The position numbers and the translations under genes were made by a program. From the NCBI GenBank assembly GCA_038380795.1, contig CM076280.1, forward strand, positions 4,761,501 to 4,825,500: a stretch of 64,000 bases of DNA. Direction: 5' to 3'. This DNA is from Pyrocephalus nanus. Its lineage: Eukaryota; Chordata; Aves; Passeriformes; Tyrannidae. Under the pieces are notes generated by a model. It was not told the DNA's origin. It saw only the letters and a list, made by a program, of their open reading frames with translations, and made no database searches. This document shows, in pieces, positions 48,601 to 59,140 of the stretch. The first letter of the stretch is position 1, and each line of letters starts with the position of its first letter.

Positions 48601-49697
48601 CCCCAGCCCGCCTTCCAAAACTCTCCAGCTTTGCACTGCTCTTTGATTTAGTTCCTGAAAACAATATTCTGCTCAACACGCTCCAGCACAGTGCCCATGA
48701 AAGCATCACCACCCCCTGTATCTCCAGGATTTACGAACGTGCAGCAGGAAAAAGTCAAGGAAGGTTTTGCTTTTGGCTCTGTAGCCAGCAACCCACTTTG
48801 GGGAGACCAGAAAAAGCCCTGACAAGTACTCAGAACATCTAAACCAGAGATGGAGGCACTAAGGAGCAAATGCACAGACCAGAAGGGACAACAATACAAA
48901 AACCTGGGCAGAGCAGAGACAAAGGGCAGCGATTTTCAGTCTGATCCAGCCTTGACAAAGCATGGAAAGGTTTTCTGAGCCAGTGGGCAAGGCCAGGCAG
49001 GACACACTGTCCCTGCTCTGTGCAATGCTGACACTGCCTGTAAACGATGCACTGAGCTCTTTGGTGCTTCTAACCTCATTCTGAGCTGCTTTTGCTCCTC
49101 TGCCTGGAGGTGAGCAGGCCAGGGGGAGCCTGTCGAGCATCTCTCCTGCATCTGGAAACAGCGTGGAATGAGAAGGACCAGCACGGCACAAGCAAAGCTA
49201 CTCTGAGCTGCTTGGAAAGTGCTGCACCAAGAGCACAAAGGGAATTTTTTTCCTAATAAATCACCCCAAGAGTTGGGGTGACATCTCAGAGCAGAGCAAA
49301 TCCCTCGGAGGCAGCAACCATGGCAGTAGGGCACTGTACCGAGTCCACTGGAGCTGATGGAAACATCACCCTGGAGGAGCAGGAGCTGAAACTAATTAAC
49401 TTCACTTGTCTTCATTGAGCACAGCCATCCTGGTTCACTGGCTGTGCCTTTGTGGCTGCCCCTGTGCCCAGCCCCAGCTGCCCACACTGCCAGGTTTGGC
49501 AGCCGTGGTGCCACAGGGCTCTGCCTGCCCTGGGTGAAAGCTGAACATGAGCTTTGCCCCTCTGATTGGCACCAAGCTGCCATCCCTTATCCTTCCCCAG
49601 CGAAAACAATGTTCCTCTGCAGCAACATGTGCATCCCCTCTTCCCTTTAGCAATGAAAAAAAAAAAAACGTAAAAACAAACCTAGAGGTCTGTCTTC

Positions 49698-49750
49698 TGT
49701 GGTGCAGCATAATCTGGTTTTACCAGGAAAAGGGGAATCTGTAACTCTCC
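49698..49750 (+). repeat. Dispersed repeat Z, copy 2
   Basis: Second copy in the same orientation, preceded by an A-rich stretch (49658-49680). Confidence 0.65.
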
Positions 49751-52610
49751 CTGAGCTCCCAGTGAGATGTCATTTCCAACAGCCCTTTCCAAGCCTACAA
49801 GGGACAGTGTTTTCCTAAGGTGCCCTTAAAGGAAAAGGACAAAACTCTGCTGTTTGTGTCCATCTCCATTCCTGTTGTCTCCACTGAGATGGCTTTTCCT
49901 CCCCGGCTGTGGAGCCTGTCGCAGGTCCCTGGCGCATTCCCAGGAACATTTCGGCTCCACTGAATTTTATTAGCTTTGTCCTTTGGCTGAAGTGATCCAA
50001 CAGTAGTTACAGGAGATAAAAACAGGAAAGGAGGAGTAGATCCCATCCACACTGGCCAAGTTTTAGGCAACTGAAATCCCATCAGAACTGGTTGGTGGAG
50101 GTGCCAGTTCTTTCCACTCAGTTGCGTTAAGAAATAGCTGAAGAAAAGGCATTTCCCAATGTCACTGCCCCACCCAGGGCTGTATCCTCACAGCTGGGCA
50201 GCTGTGAATCCAGATGGGACTGAGGCCATCATCTCATCCTGCCCTGGAGCATCTCAGATCTTAAGGACAAGTCGCTGAGGTCAGCCCTGGGAGAGAGGGG
50301 AGGGACGCTGAGCATCCTCCCCAGGCACTCAGGAAATCCTGTCCCTCCTGCTGCTGCCACTGTCCTCATTCCTTTGCTGCCACTCCCCTGCTCCAAGCCT
50401 GGAGCCTCATGGCACAGATCCCCGACATCCCAGCACTGTGTCTGGGCCAGGGGATGAACTGCCTGGTCCTTCTTCCTGCAATCCTTCTAGTCCCCTTCCC
50501 AGGCAGGAGATGCAGACAAAGGCAGAGGTAATAAAACACAAATAGTGGGGGGAAAAAATTGTAAATCAGGAAAAACAGTACAGAGAGGCTGTATAAACAG
50601 AGGGGTCAAGGGGCTGTGCTTTGAACAGGCAGCTACAAAGCACACTCCAGCTGATGTTTAACAGAAAGCAAAGGCAGCGACATAAAAACAAATAACACCA
50701 TCAAACAGGGACAGGAGAACACCTTTCAGGGAAGGAAACCAAGGCCTGATCTCGCCACCTCGCATCACCCTTTCTGCTAAGCATGCACATCAGCACAGCG
50801 TGGTGGAGCCCTGCCTCCCCCTCCAAACCCTGGGCACTCACTGCTTGTCTCAGCACTGGCAGGATCCTGCTCCGCCACAGATCCTACTCCAGGCAACCAC
50901 ACGGATGGACACAAAGCTACAGCAGCAGATCTGGTGTACAGGACAGCTACAGAGCCCAGTGCCAAACCCTACTCTGTGATGGGAGATCCCAGATACATCA
51001 AAAGGAATCGTTCTGAGTGTGAGACAGCACCGGCATATTTGGCGAGTGTCGGGTATTTTTAATTGTCTCAATAAACATATAAACAAAATCTGTTCACTCG
51101 ATGGGTTGTTTTTCCCTCCTGGGCTCTGCGGCACCACAGACAAGAGGAACAGCAATTGCTCAGCTGCCAAACTTGTAGCTGTTGCTGGTGCTCCCCACGA
51201 TGGATTTGCCTACGAGCCAGGTCCAAATTTACATCCCCTGTCCCTAAGAGGTTTGATCGTGTTCTGTGCAGTTTTACAGCTCAGCATTAAGACCTCAAAA
51301 ATGCAGTGGGTTCACACAAAAGAGCACAGAGAGTGAAGCTCAGCATTACTGCAGCAGGAGTTATTAAAAACCCAGGAAAAGGGAGGGCTGAAATGTCCCT
51401 TGGATTCTGGGCATGAAAGATGCCATGGCTGGTGATGGACCAGGAAGAGACAGGTTGAGGGCAGTGAGGTCCCTGCACCTTCCTAGAGGTGCTGGGTGAT
51501 CCACACTTCAATTCTGACCTACCCCAGATACTTTCTGCGTGATTTCAGCTCCATTTTTTTCTCCTCTTTCTCCATTGCACCACTCCCCTGCTCCCTCTCT
51601 CATTTTGCTGCTCACACCCTTCTGTGGCTGCCGCAAGGTTACGTCTCCATTTAGTCACCCCGTAGCAAAGTGAGACGTACCTGACTCTTCTAACCTGCTC
51701 TCATAAATCACAGCAGGAGGCAGGGAGGAGGAAAAATCCTGGTAAGCAGCCAGGACGAAGCCAAGCTGACAGCTGCAGGGCAGGGGCTGGTGGCTGCCTC
51801 TCTGTAAAGTGTCTGTCCCTTCTCTCCAGAGGATGAGGCCAAAGGCTGCCTCTATCCCGGTGTTAAGCACTGCAAGCTGCTTCTCCACCACTTTTTGAGA
51901 GATGACAGCCTCTTGGGGTGATAAGAAGCCCAGGCCAGAGCACAGGGATGTTATCTGTGAGGATGACGGTGTGTCTGTGATGTGCACAGTAATGAATTGC
52001 CCTCTCTCTGCAGAAATGAGTAAGTTGTGCCTGGTGATGCAATGATCAATTTGCTCCATCATGCAAAGCTGTCCATTCATCACAGGCATCAACTGCCAGT
52101 TGCTCTCACCTCTTTATTGGCACCAACAGAGCAGGAGGCTCTGCAGGTCCCTGCTGAGGAACAGCATGAAAAAGGGGCTTCCCCTCTCCCCCAGCCTCCT
52201 GGCTGAAGGTCCCTGCAGCATTGAGCATCCAGAAATCACAAACTGCTCCTTTCCAGGAGGAAAAAAAAATGGGATGGGGGGGGGAAGGAAAAAAAAAAAA
52301 GCATTTACTGCACACATGTCAGGAAGAGCAGGCAGGTTGCCCTCTGCCTACACTCTGTATCCCACTGGCGTATCCCACGGGGACCAGCCCAGCCCACCTC
52401 CTGACCTTCAGGGATGCTCACCTGCAGCTGCACCCATTGCCCTATACCCCAGCAGATGAGCTACTGAGACACTGTGGCCACAGTAAAGCTGTTCCCCCTC
52501 TCCAGGCCCAGATTCCCTTTGCCTTTCTCATCCAGTTCACTTTTCATCCTCCTCCGCTCTCAGGGAGCCTCACACCACAGTGCTCACCACCGACTTGCAA
52601 AATCACAAAT

Positions 52611-52662
52611 ACCCAAAATCACTGCAAAACCCCTGCAAAATACCCCTGCAAAACCCCTGCAA
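52611..52662. repeat. Short degenerate tandem repeat
   Basis: About four copies of a CTGCAAAACCC-like unit with spacing of 11, 13 and 11 bases; the last copy is diverged. Confidence 0.8.
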
Positions 52663-52849
52663 GGCTGGGGTAGCAGTTGTGTCACAAAGGGCACAGCAGG
52701 GCTGAGCCAGCAAATGCCACAGGCAGGGAGTAAAAGCCCTGCTCCCATCCTTGACACAAGACTGGAGTCATGCAGGCACAGAACTGGGGAGAAGAGCACT
52801 CTGCCTCCAAGAGAATTGGAAACAAAATAACAAACAAATAAAAAAAAAT

Positions 52850-53075
52850 AACCCTAGAAATAAAAAATCCAGTTGATTGTACTTCGGCAAAGAATTCAGA
52901 GAGCAAAGGGGCTCACTTGGGAGCAAAACGAAGATGAATCGACAGCGAGTTCAAGAGAATTCATTCTGCCGCTGAACACTTGTCTCTCCATCAGGACATC
53001 TCAAAGGCTTGTCAAGTGAAGGCAAGGCTTTTATTTGTTTCTGTGGTTGCCATAACGATAGAACTATATGTCATG
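52850..53075. promoter_or_regulatory. Candidate conserved noncoding block
   Basis: Repeat-free with moderate CpG, GAATTCATTCTG, and GGTTGCCATAACGATAGAAC (an RFX-like GTTGCCATAAC half). Confidence 0.27.
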
Positions 53076-54514
53076 TCAGGCAGCAGCTGAGGCTCGTGCC
53101 TCTGATTTATAGCTGCTCACCAGAAATTACCAACTTTTCTGCAGAGCGGGTGGCACGGTGAACCAGGACCACCGGGTATATGACAGTGATGTGCCCTGCC
53201 CCACCCCAGGTTAGCCTTCCTCTTTGTCCCTCAGGGCCACCTGGGGATGTTTTTGTTCTCCCCTGCAGGGATTCTTGGTGCTGGGGCTGTGGGTCCTTCC
53301 AGTAGCTGCCACAATTAGAGCAATTCCTGGTTCCCCAGGACAAGCTGTAGCTTCTGAAGGGCCAAACAGAGATGGCAAGTTGTCTAAGGAAGGCCAGCAG
53401 AAAGATTAAACACCTAATAGTAGTTTATTTAAAAAAGCAGAGAGACTTCTATGTCTACCACCAGGTTAGGGGAGAAACATAAATAAGAGAGAGGGATGGG
53501 CACAATGGAGAAAGGAAAACAAAGAGAGGTCTTGAAAACAAGACAGGCAAGGTAGGACTGGGAGGTATTTCTTGTCCTATCAGGAGATTTGCCACAGGGA
53601 CAGTCTGTCCACCCTGGGAGCTGGTCTCCAGCCCAAGGCAGAGGCTGCCCAGCACAGGGGAAGTCCTGCAGCACTGCTGACCAACCTCATCTGAGCAAAG
53701 ATGTCACCATTAGCGTGGCTGCCACGATCCCAGGCGTGTAACCAGTGTGATTACCCTGCGGAGCATCAGACTCTGGGTAGAGGAGGGGATGCTCAACAAG
53801 GACACTGATAAATTATATATACAAGTTTCCAAGCACTCTGCTTAATTTATGACACCCAGCCCTAAAGCCTCCAGCACCGAGTTCTGCATGCAAAGTCCTG
53901 CCCCTCTCAACCCTCGGGACACGTGGGAGCATCCCCGGTGGGATGTTTGCATGAAGCCCCTTGCCTCCCCCCTGTAGGAAGTTTATCTAATGACTTGGCT
54001 GCAGCAGTGGAAGGAGGTTTGGGCCCCTCATCCCCATCCACTGGAGCACAGAGGCAGCTTGGTGCACTGCTCATCAGTGAAACACAGGGAGAATGGCACC
54101 AGAGTCAGCATTTCCCCAGGGAGCTGCCGAAAGGCTGAGCCCCACCTGTCCCTCCACAGTCTCCAGCATCTTCATAAAAACACAGGGCCACGTTTGAACC
54201 TTTAACCCTCTGAGTTGTAAAGACTTCATCACTTGTTTTCTCCGAGCCAGGCTTTCTGCAATTTCCTTCCATTAAACTCTTCAAGACAAGCGACCCTGGA
54301 GCCAAAGGTGTCAGACTAATGAAAGGTCTGCAGGAAAGCAGCACGCTCCTTATTAGAGACACAGGAGAGACACAGGACTGAGCCACCATCACCGTGTTAC
54401 AGGACAGCAAACAGGGCACTCTGGGTGCAGAGACTCAGCTGTGTTGCAGCTGGTGTAACACAGCCCCTGTGGCATGGAGATGTGACTGTATTAAAGCCCA
54501 AGCCCTAAACGTTC

Positions 54515-54730
54515 AGGAAATTCAGGAAGAATTTCTTCACTGAAAGTGTTGTCAAGCATTGGGACAGGGCTGCACAGGGTGGTGGTGGAGTGACCATCCC
54601 TGGAGATGTTCAAGAAAGGACTGGACATGGCACTCAGTGCCATGGTTTAGTTGTCAAGGTGGTGTTTGGTCAAAGGTTGGACTTGATGATCTTGGAGGGT
54701 TTTTTCCAACCTTGATGATTCTGTGATTCA
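54515..54730 (+). mobile_element. CR1 LINE fragment, distinct 3'-end subfamily
   Basis: Shows AGAATTTCTTCACTGAAAGT, GGCACTCAGTGCCATGG, GGTTGGACTTGATGATCTTG and a GATTCTGTGATTC tail. Its 3' end differs from the other copies, so it belongs to another CR1 subfamily. Confidence 0.85.
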
Positions 54731-55239
54731 CCTGAAGGAGCTCCTAGCATGGAGGGTCAGCAGCACTGCCACAGTCCCACAGCCAGGAACAGGTCCCCTG
54801 CAGGCAGAAGGGTGGCTGTGTTTGAACACCTACACCACGGACAGCATGTGGTCACCTCTGATGGTTGGTCTGATGTGATGGGTCATCACCTGAACATCTG
54901 AACCACCAAAACTGCTGCATTACCACTCCCTTGAGAAGCAGCCAACACTTGTGTCATTCCAGAGGGACAAAGCAAAGTGGCTGCAAGATAAGCAACTCTA
55001 AAAGTACCTTTCTCAATGAGTGAAAGCACCCAAGAACCTCAGAGGAAGTTCTCAGAGACAGCCGAACGTGATGCCCACGAGCACCAAACACAACACTGAC
55101 CCTGCTCACCATCTGCACTGGATCTGAGCAGCCCCAGCATCAGCTCCTTTGCACCATCTCACTCCACTCAGGAGGTATCACCTTGCTTTCCACCCACCCT
55201 GGGGTGCTCAGGACCCCAAGCTTGCAGCTTCTCCTTTGA

Positions 55240-55400
55240 GAAGTGTTTAAGTTCTAACGCAGAAGTATTAGATCGCTTTTCGCTTCTCAGTGTATCTGTG
55301 AAACCTTCCATAATTCAACATCAAATATTTATTATTACGTTTATTAAAGTTTTAATAATTTAGCAACTCCTGTGTGTAAGATACAAGCGCTGTGAACTCG
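55240..55400. promoter_or_regulatory. Candidate conserved noncoding block
   Basis: Very AT-rich stretch (TATTTATTATTACG, TTTATTAAAGTTTTAATAA) about 1.2 kb beyond exon c, with sharp borders. Confidence 0.27.
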
Positions 55401-56552
55401 CCTCCCCTTACTCTACCTGAGTCACTCCAATATTTATACCTGGAATTCTCAGTTCAGGTTCCTTTTACGAGGCGAGAAGGCAAAAAGTTCAGTGGCAGAA
55501 CCTCCCCTCCTCCTGCCTGGCATTCATCCATCCTGACAAGAGACTTTTCCACGAGGATCAGTGCCCAGAGACAATTACTGCACTGGAGCAGAAAACAAGC
55601 TTCCAAGCCTCTACCTTCACTAAAGGTCCTTTTCATGAAGATGTGAGGAGGCAAGAAAGAAATAATGATCTCCTGGCATTATGGCTTGGAAAATAACATA
55701 AACCAAGGCAACCCTTCTCCCTCACAAATGAAAAGCAGAAGTTGCTGCAGATAAGAAAAACAACGGTCCTAAGAGAGCCAAATTGTGATAGATATGTACT
55801 ATCGGTCTCTTTTTGAAGGAGAGGGAACAAGCACTGATTAGCAACAAACACACACTCTTGAAAGTGAGGACCTCTTGGATGCCAGCTGGGGCACAGAACA
55901 CAACTGATGTGCCCGTCTCCTTCTCCAGGGACCTCCTCTGCCCACACTCAGCCCATTCTTCCAGCAACAGCCTCTCCTTCCACCAGGGCAATTCTCCTCC
56001 TGCAACGCCCTCTTAGGTCCCTCTTCAGAACCAGACTATCCCAAGTCCAAGGACATCTGGTTAAAACACAAACTGGCCAAAATGGGGGAGCCAGAAAAAT
56101 ATCCAGGCATTTACTGAACTCCAGGAAGTAAAAACCCATCTAAATGTACAATAATTGGGTGAGCAAAAGAGCCTTTCACCCCTCATGAGCATCCCAGCAG
56201 ACATCGAGGGCCAGGTGGATGTGATATATGTATGAGTTTCAGAAAGATGACAGCACCTCCATCCTGGTAAATGCATCCATTTAAGCACTGCAATCTAACA
56301 TTACATTTAAGCCACTTTAAAACTGCCTTCTCCTACCCATTGACCTGTCTGTACTGGCAGGCTTCAGAGTTACACACTCAGGCCTGGCCTAGACCCATCA
56401 GACCAAAGAGCCTGGAGAGCCATCACATCACATTTCTTATTGGAAGAAAATTAATCAAACCTATCATCATAGAAATTACTGCATCCTCAATAACAATTTA
56501 AAGAGCAGTGTAGTCACTCAAGCATGAAGAAAACGAGAAATCTGCTTCCTAC

Positions 56553-56690
56553 CTGACATCTGCTGGATCTTCCGTCACCAAAACATCTGTCTTGCAGCTG
56601 GCAAGAGGATTGATGGAAAGCTCCACAGGGGGCACCACGAAGCTCTTACTGACTGGAAGCCACAGCCCTTGACCCAAACTGTAGGTAGAC
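56553..56690 (-). CDS. ASTN2: ASTN2 internal exon c: conserved inter-EGF region
   Basis: A 138-bp exon. One base finishes an arginine codon, then 45 codons run from [17 protein letters not shown] through [18 protein letters not shown] to [10 protein letters not shown], ending in AG of the next split arginine. Acceptor CTTTATTCCAG|G; donor TCAG|GTAGGAAG. The segment has a single cysteine (ASCK) and is highly conserved in astrotactins. It lies in the extracellular/lumenal region between EGF-like modules. Phase 2 on both sides makes it an in-frame cassette. The next coding exon is 28.3 kb away, yet the junction is exact: AG+G gives R and the frame continues [10 protein letters not shown]. Confidence 0.94.
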
Positions 56691-57199
56691 CTGGAATAAA
56701 GGGTAAATGTGTCATAGAGGAAAAGAGTGTCCACAGGGAATGGTGGCCCTCCACTGCACCTGCCCACCTGGAAGTCAGAGCAGTGGTGACACCATGAGAT
56801 AAGTAAGTCATTTGGCCTTGCCCTGAAAGCCAAATGGAAGAGGAATAATGGCATTCCCCTCCCCATGCCAAATTAGGAGTTGGGCTTCGATTATCCTTGT
56901 GGCTCCCTTCCAACTCAGGATATTCTGTGATTGTTTGAGATGCAACAGAAGGGGATGGTCAAGCTCTTCAGTCCACAGGGACTCTCTGTGCACACTGGCC
57001 TGGTGTTTGCTGAGGGGACAAGAGGGGAACCTTTCTCTGCCTGGATAAATCTTTCAGGTCTGTGACAGGCAAATGACACTCGTGTGTCCCTGCCGGCACA
57101 GCAAGACAGAGCTGGGAGTGACCAAGAGGTTGCATCTGCTGGCACGTCTTCATGGCTCTCCCCACCCAAATGTCCCAGATGAACCCTCCTCGGACTCAC
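56691..57199 (-). other. ASTN2: Intron between ASTN2 exons b and c (509 bp)
   Basis: A phase-2 intron with donor GTGAGT and acceptor TTTATTCCAG. About 75 bp of it (56865-56940) is a CR1 3' end lying antisense to ASTN2. The rest is unremarkable single-copy-looking sequence. Confidence 0.9.
56865..56940 (+). mobile_element. CR1 LINE fragment, short 3' end
   Basis: CTTGTGGCTCCCTTCCAACT, then CAGGATATTCTGTGATTG. It lies inside the 509-bp intron between exons b and c. Confidence 0.75.
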
Positions 57200-57274
57200 C
57201 TGAGTATCTTCTCTGGCGCCTGCTCTCCTGTGACCAAGTCATATCCCCGCTCCAGCGTCGTGTAGGGCCACGGC
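57200..57274 (-). CDS. ASTN2: ASTN2 internal exon b: linker after the first visible EGF module
   Basis: A 75-bp exon. One base completes the split glycine, then 24 codons read PWPYTTLERGYDLVTGEQ followed by APEKIL, and the exon ends in AG of a split arginine. Acceptor CTCCCAG|G, donor CTCAG|GTGAGT. It belongs to the astrotactin-specific region between EGF modules and contains no cysteine, sequon or membrane segment. The exon has phase 2 at both ends and a length divisible by three, so it can be skipped without a frameshift. Its position 75-510 bp from its neighbours makes this a compact three-exon cluster in an otherwise intron-dominated gene. Confidence 0.93.
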
Positions 57275-57443
57275 CTGGGAGGAGGGATGGAGAGAGCAGC
57301 TGAGCACATCACTCAGCAGGGAAAGCAGCACAGCCTGGTCCCAGGTGTTTGGGGTCAGTGATCACCCGAGGGGAGGAGAACCAGGCTCCTCACCAGTGTG
57401 GGAGAGCCAGGACAGAGCAAAACCACCCCCTGTCCCCACTCAC
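57275..57443 (-). other. ASTN2: Intron between ASTN2 exons a and b (169 bp)
   Basis: A short phase-2 intron with donor GTGAGT and acceptor CCTCCTCCCAG preceded by a pyrimidine-rich stretch. I see no repeat in it. Confidence 0.9.
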
Positions 57444-57528
57444 CCTTCGCTGTGTCCCCAGTCACTGCGCACACACAAGTGCCGGTGGACGGGGTCTGGG
57501 GCGTACCCTTCGTGGCAGCTGCACTCTC
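57444..57528 (-). CDS. ASTN2: ASTN2 internal exon a: end of an EGF-like module
   Basis: This 85-bp exon starts with two bases that finish a codon, then encodes 27 residues beginning [18 protein letters not shown] and ending SDWGHSE, and leaves GG for a split glycine codon. The three cysteines, with the C-x-C and following G-Y, are the C-terminal half of an EGF-like module. The acceptor has a strong pyrimidine tract ending TTTCAG, and the donor is GG|GTGAGT. The next exon begins 169 bp further along, and the reading frame continues as ...SEG-PWPYTT. The phase is 1 in and 2 out, so losing this exon alone would shift the frame. The first half of this EGF module must be on an upstream exon that I could not find in the remaining 6.5 kb. 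Confidence 0.93.
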
Positions 57529-58719
57529 CTGAAAGAGAAGAGGGAAGGATGAGACCTCTCTGGCCCAGAGGCACGTCAGCAACTGCAGAGTTGGACCCTC
57601 CTCCCCTGCTGCCTATCTATGCACGTTCACAGCCACTCCTGGTCCCTGCTATGGATCTGGAGCACTCTGGACCCCAGAAACCTCCAGGAGGTGTGAAAGA
57701 GATGAGGAGATGTGGAAAGCTGCAAGAAACCTGTAGTTATTCTGGGGTGGATTACATGATGCAGCACCCACAGTAGCCAGGGATGAGGTTTCATGATGCA
57801 AAGGTCTGTCCTTACCGAGTGTTCCTGTGCAGCCCTGCAGCTCTCCAGGCTGAGCAGACCTCTGCTCAATGGCCCCCAAGAAATATTCCCCATAAAGATA
57901 TACCCACATGGATCCAGCCCCTGCCCTGAGACCTGCCCACAGCCCTGGCAGAGGGGCTGCTCAGGAGCCAGGGGTTCACTCCTCAGCAGGGATTTTGACC
58001 TTGCTTGAGCAGAACCAAACCCATCCTGGTCACATCCCCTTCCCACCTCTGCTCCTGGCACCTCACACAGGACGGGGCAGCAGAGTCTCCTGCAGCCCAA
58101 ACTCCCACAGAAGGATGCAGAACCCCCCAAACTCTGTCCTCCACAGGCAGTTCCCATGCCATGCCCCTATCCCACAAAAAAGGGCTCTCAGACCTGCTCC
58201 TCTCCACTCTCTGGGTGCTGCCTCACCCTGTTACACCCTTTTGTCAGCAAGAGAAGACATTTCCCACACCAGAAACCCGAGTGCCCTTGGCCCAAATTGA
58301 TTCAGTGTTTGGTAGAAATACATAACCCAGAGCAAGAAACAGCAAAATCAAAAGATTAATTGGATTTACACGTGGAGTTGCTGCTACAAGCTGCTGCCAA
58401 TGTTTTTCTTCCCTCCTCTCCTCTCCCCTTCATGCCTGGTGGTGCAGCAGGATGAGCTGTAAACACCAGAGAGGGGTTGGACCTGGCAAGGGTGTTGGGA
58501 GTGGGATACCCCCAGCACGGTGGCAATGCAGACTGGCAGGTACCACGGTGCTCATGGGGATCCTAAGCAAGTTCTTAAAATGCCTCCCAGGGATTACAGT
58601 AAAGAGCTTTATTGTCAGGAGGGAGTGAGAAGGGGATTCAAATGCTGATATTTTTGAGGAAGAGATGCCTGAAAAGGGAGAGGAGGCAAAAAAAGGAAAG
58701 GGGGGTGGAGGGGAAGAGA

Positions 58720-59140
58720 CGGCTAATGATGTGCTAAAATGCAACAGCACCTTCATGAAATATTCACTGCCTCAAACCCGTCTAATATTAAAGATTAAAT
58801 GTCCTGGGATTTGTCCTAGCGACTTCGAAGCACTGATTTATGATCTGTCAAAAGCTGCTAACCTCATGATTCATAACGGGAGCGGCAGGAACATTGCTCC
58901 TCCAAAGGGAAGGAGTTGGGAGAGAGATGGCGGCGCTCGGCCCTGCTCAGGCTCAGCCGTGCCTTGGGGGCTGGGGCGGTCTCGGTGCAAGAAAACGCAG
59001 GTCCTAATGGCTCCATCAGTGATTTTAAAAAAAGAAAAGTTATTTTTTCCTTGGGTGCTTAGTGCGCAAGTTTCCCCCAGCCGCGCCGTGGATCATTAAT
59101 TCCTGGTGCTTATTACATAACAAATATATGCTCTGCAAAT
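58720..59140. promoter_or_regulatory. Candidate conserved noncoding block with CpG-rich core
   Basis: AT-rich flanks (GCTAATGATGTGC, CTAATATTAAAG; GATCATTAATTCC) surround a CpG-bearing core at about 58880-59000. Confidence 0.3.

Larger units (their letters stand above)
28229..56552 (-). other. ASTN2: 28.3-kb intron of ASTN2 between exons c and d
   Basis: This is the largest complete intron in the window (donor GTAGGAAG, acceptor TTTTCTCTCCAAG, phase 2). I found no exon or second gene in it. It holds CR1 fragments near 33.1, 46.9, 47.4 and 54.5 kb. It also holds a 28-C run, a 47-T run, a 21-A run and a (TTTG)n stretch. Two dispersed-repeat pairs lie here (41497/44907 and 47015/49698). Several AT-rich blocks with TAAT-type homeodomain sites occur near 35.2, 42.2-42.8, 43.8, 44.3-44.7, 48.4, 52.9 and 55.3 kb. 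The remaining sequence is typical avian intronic DNA in which I see nothing specific. Confidence 0.88.
13206..57528 (-). other. ASTN2: ASTN2 locus, visible part (six internal exons and five complete introns)
   Basis: Six minus-strand exons join in frame (junction phases 2,2,2,0,2) into one open stretch of 267 complete codons. Seen: EGF-like cysteine patterns, the conserved linker after the first EGF module, and two N-glycosylation sequons before the MACPF domain. Known: astrotactins are two-pass neuronal glycoproteins; ASTN1 mediates neuron-glia adhesion during granule-cell migration, and ASTN2 controls surface levels and trafficking of ASTN1 and synaptic proteins. The choice of ASTN2 over ASTN1 rests on my memory of both human proteins: segments such as [29 protein letters not shown] and VEEYKLAPDGKSC fit ASTN2, while ASTN1 differs at many of these positions. 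Both the first and the last coding exons are outside the window, so no promoter, start codon, stop codon or poly(A) site of this gene is visible. Confidence 0.9.

Noticed and set aside
13206..57528. Assignment to the paralogue ASTN1
   Set aside because: Several segments (the linker after the first EGF module and the region before MACPF) fit remembered human ASTN2 almost throughout, while ASTN1 differs at many positions. A protein search would settle it; a higher ASTN1 score would overturn this.
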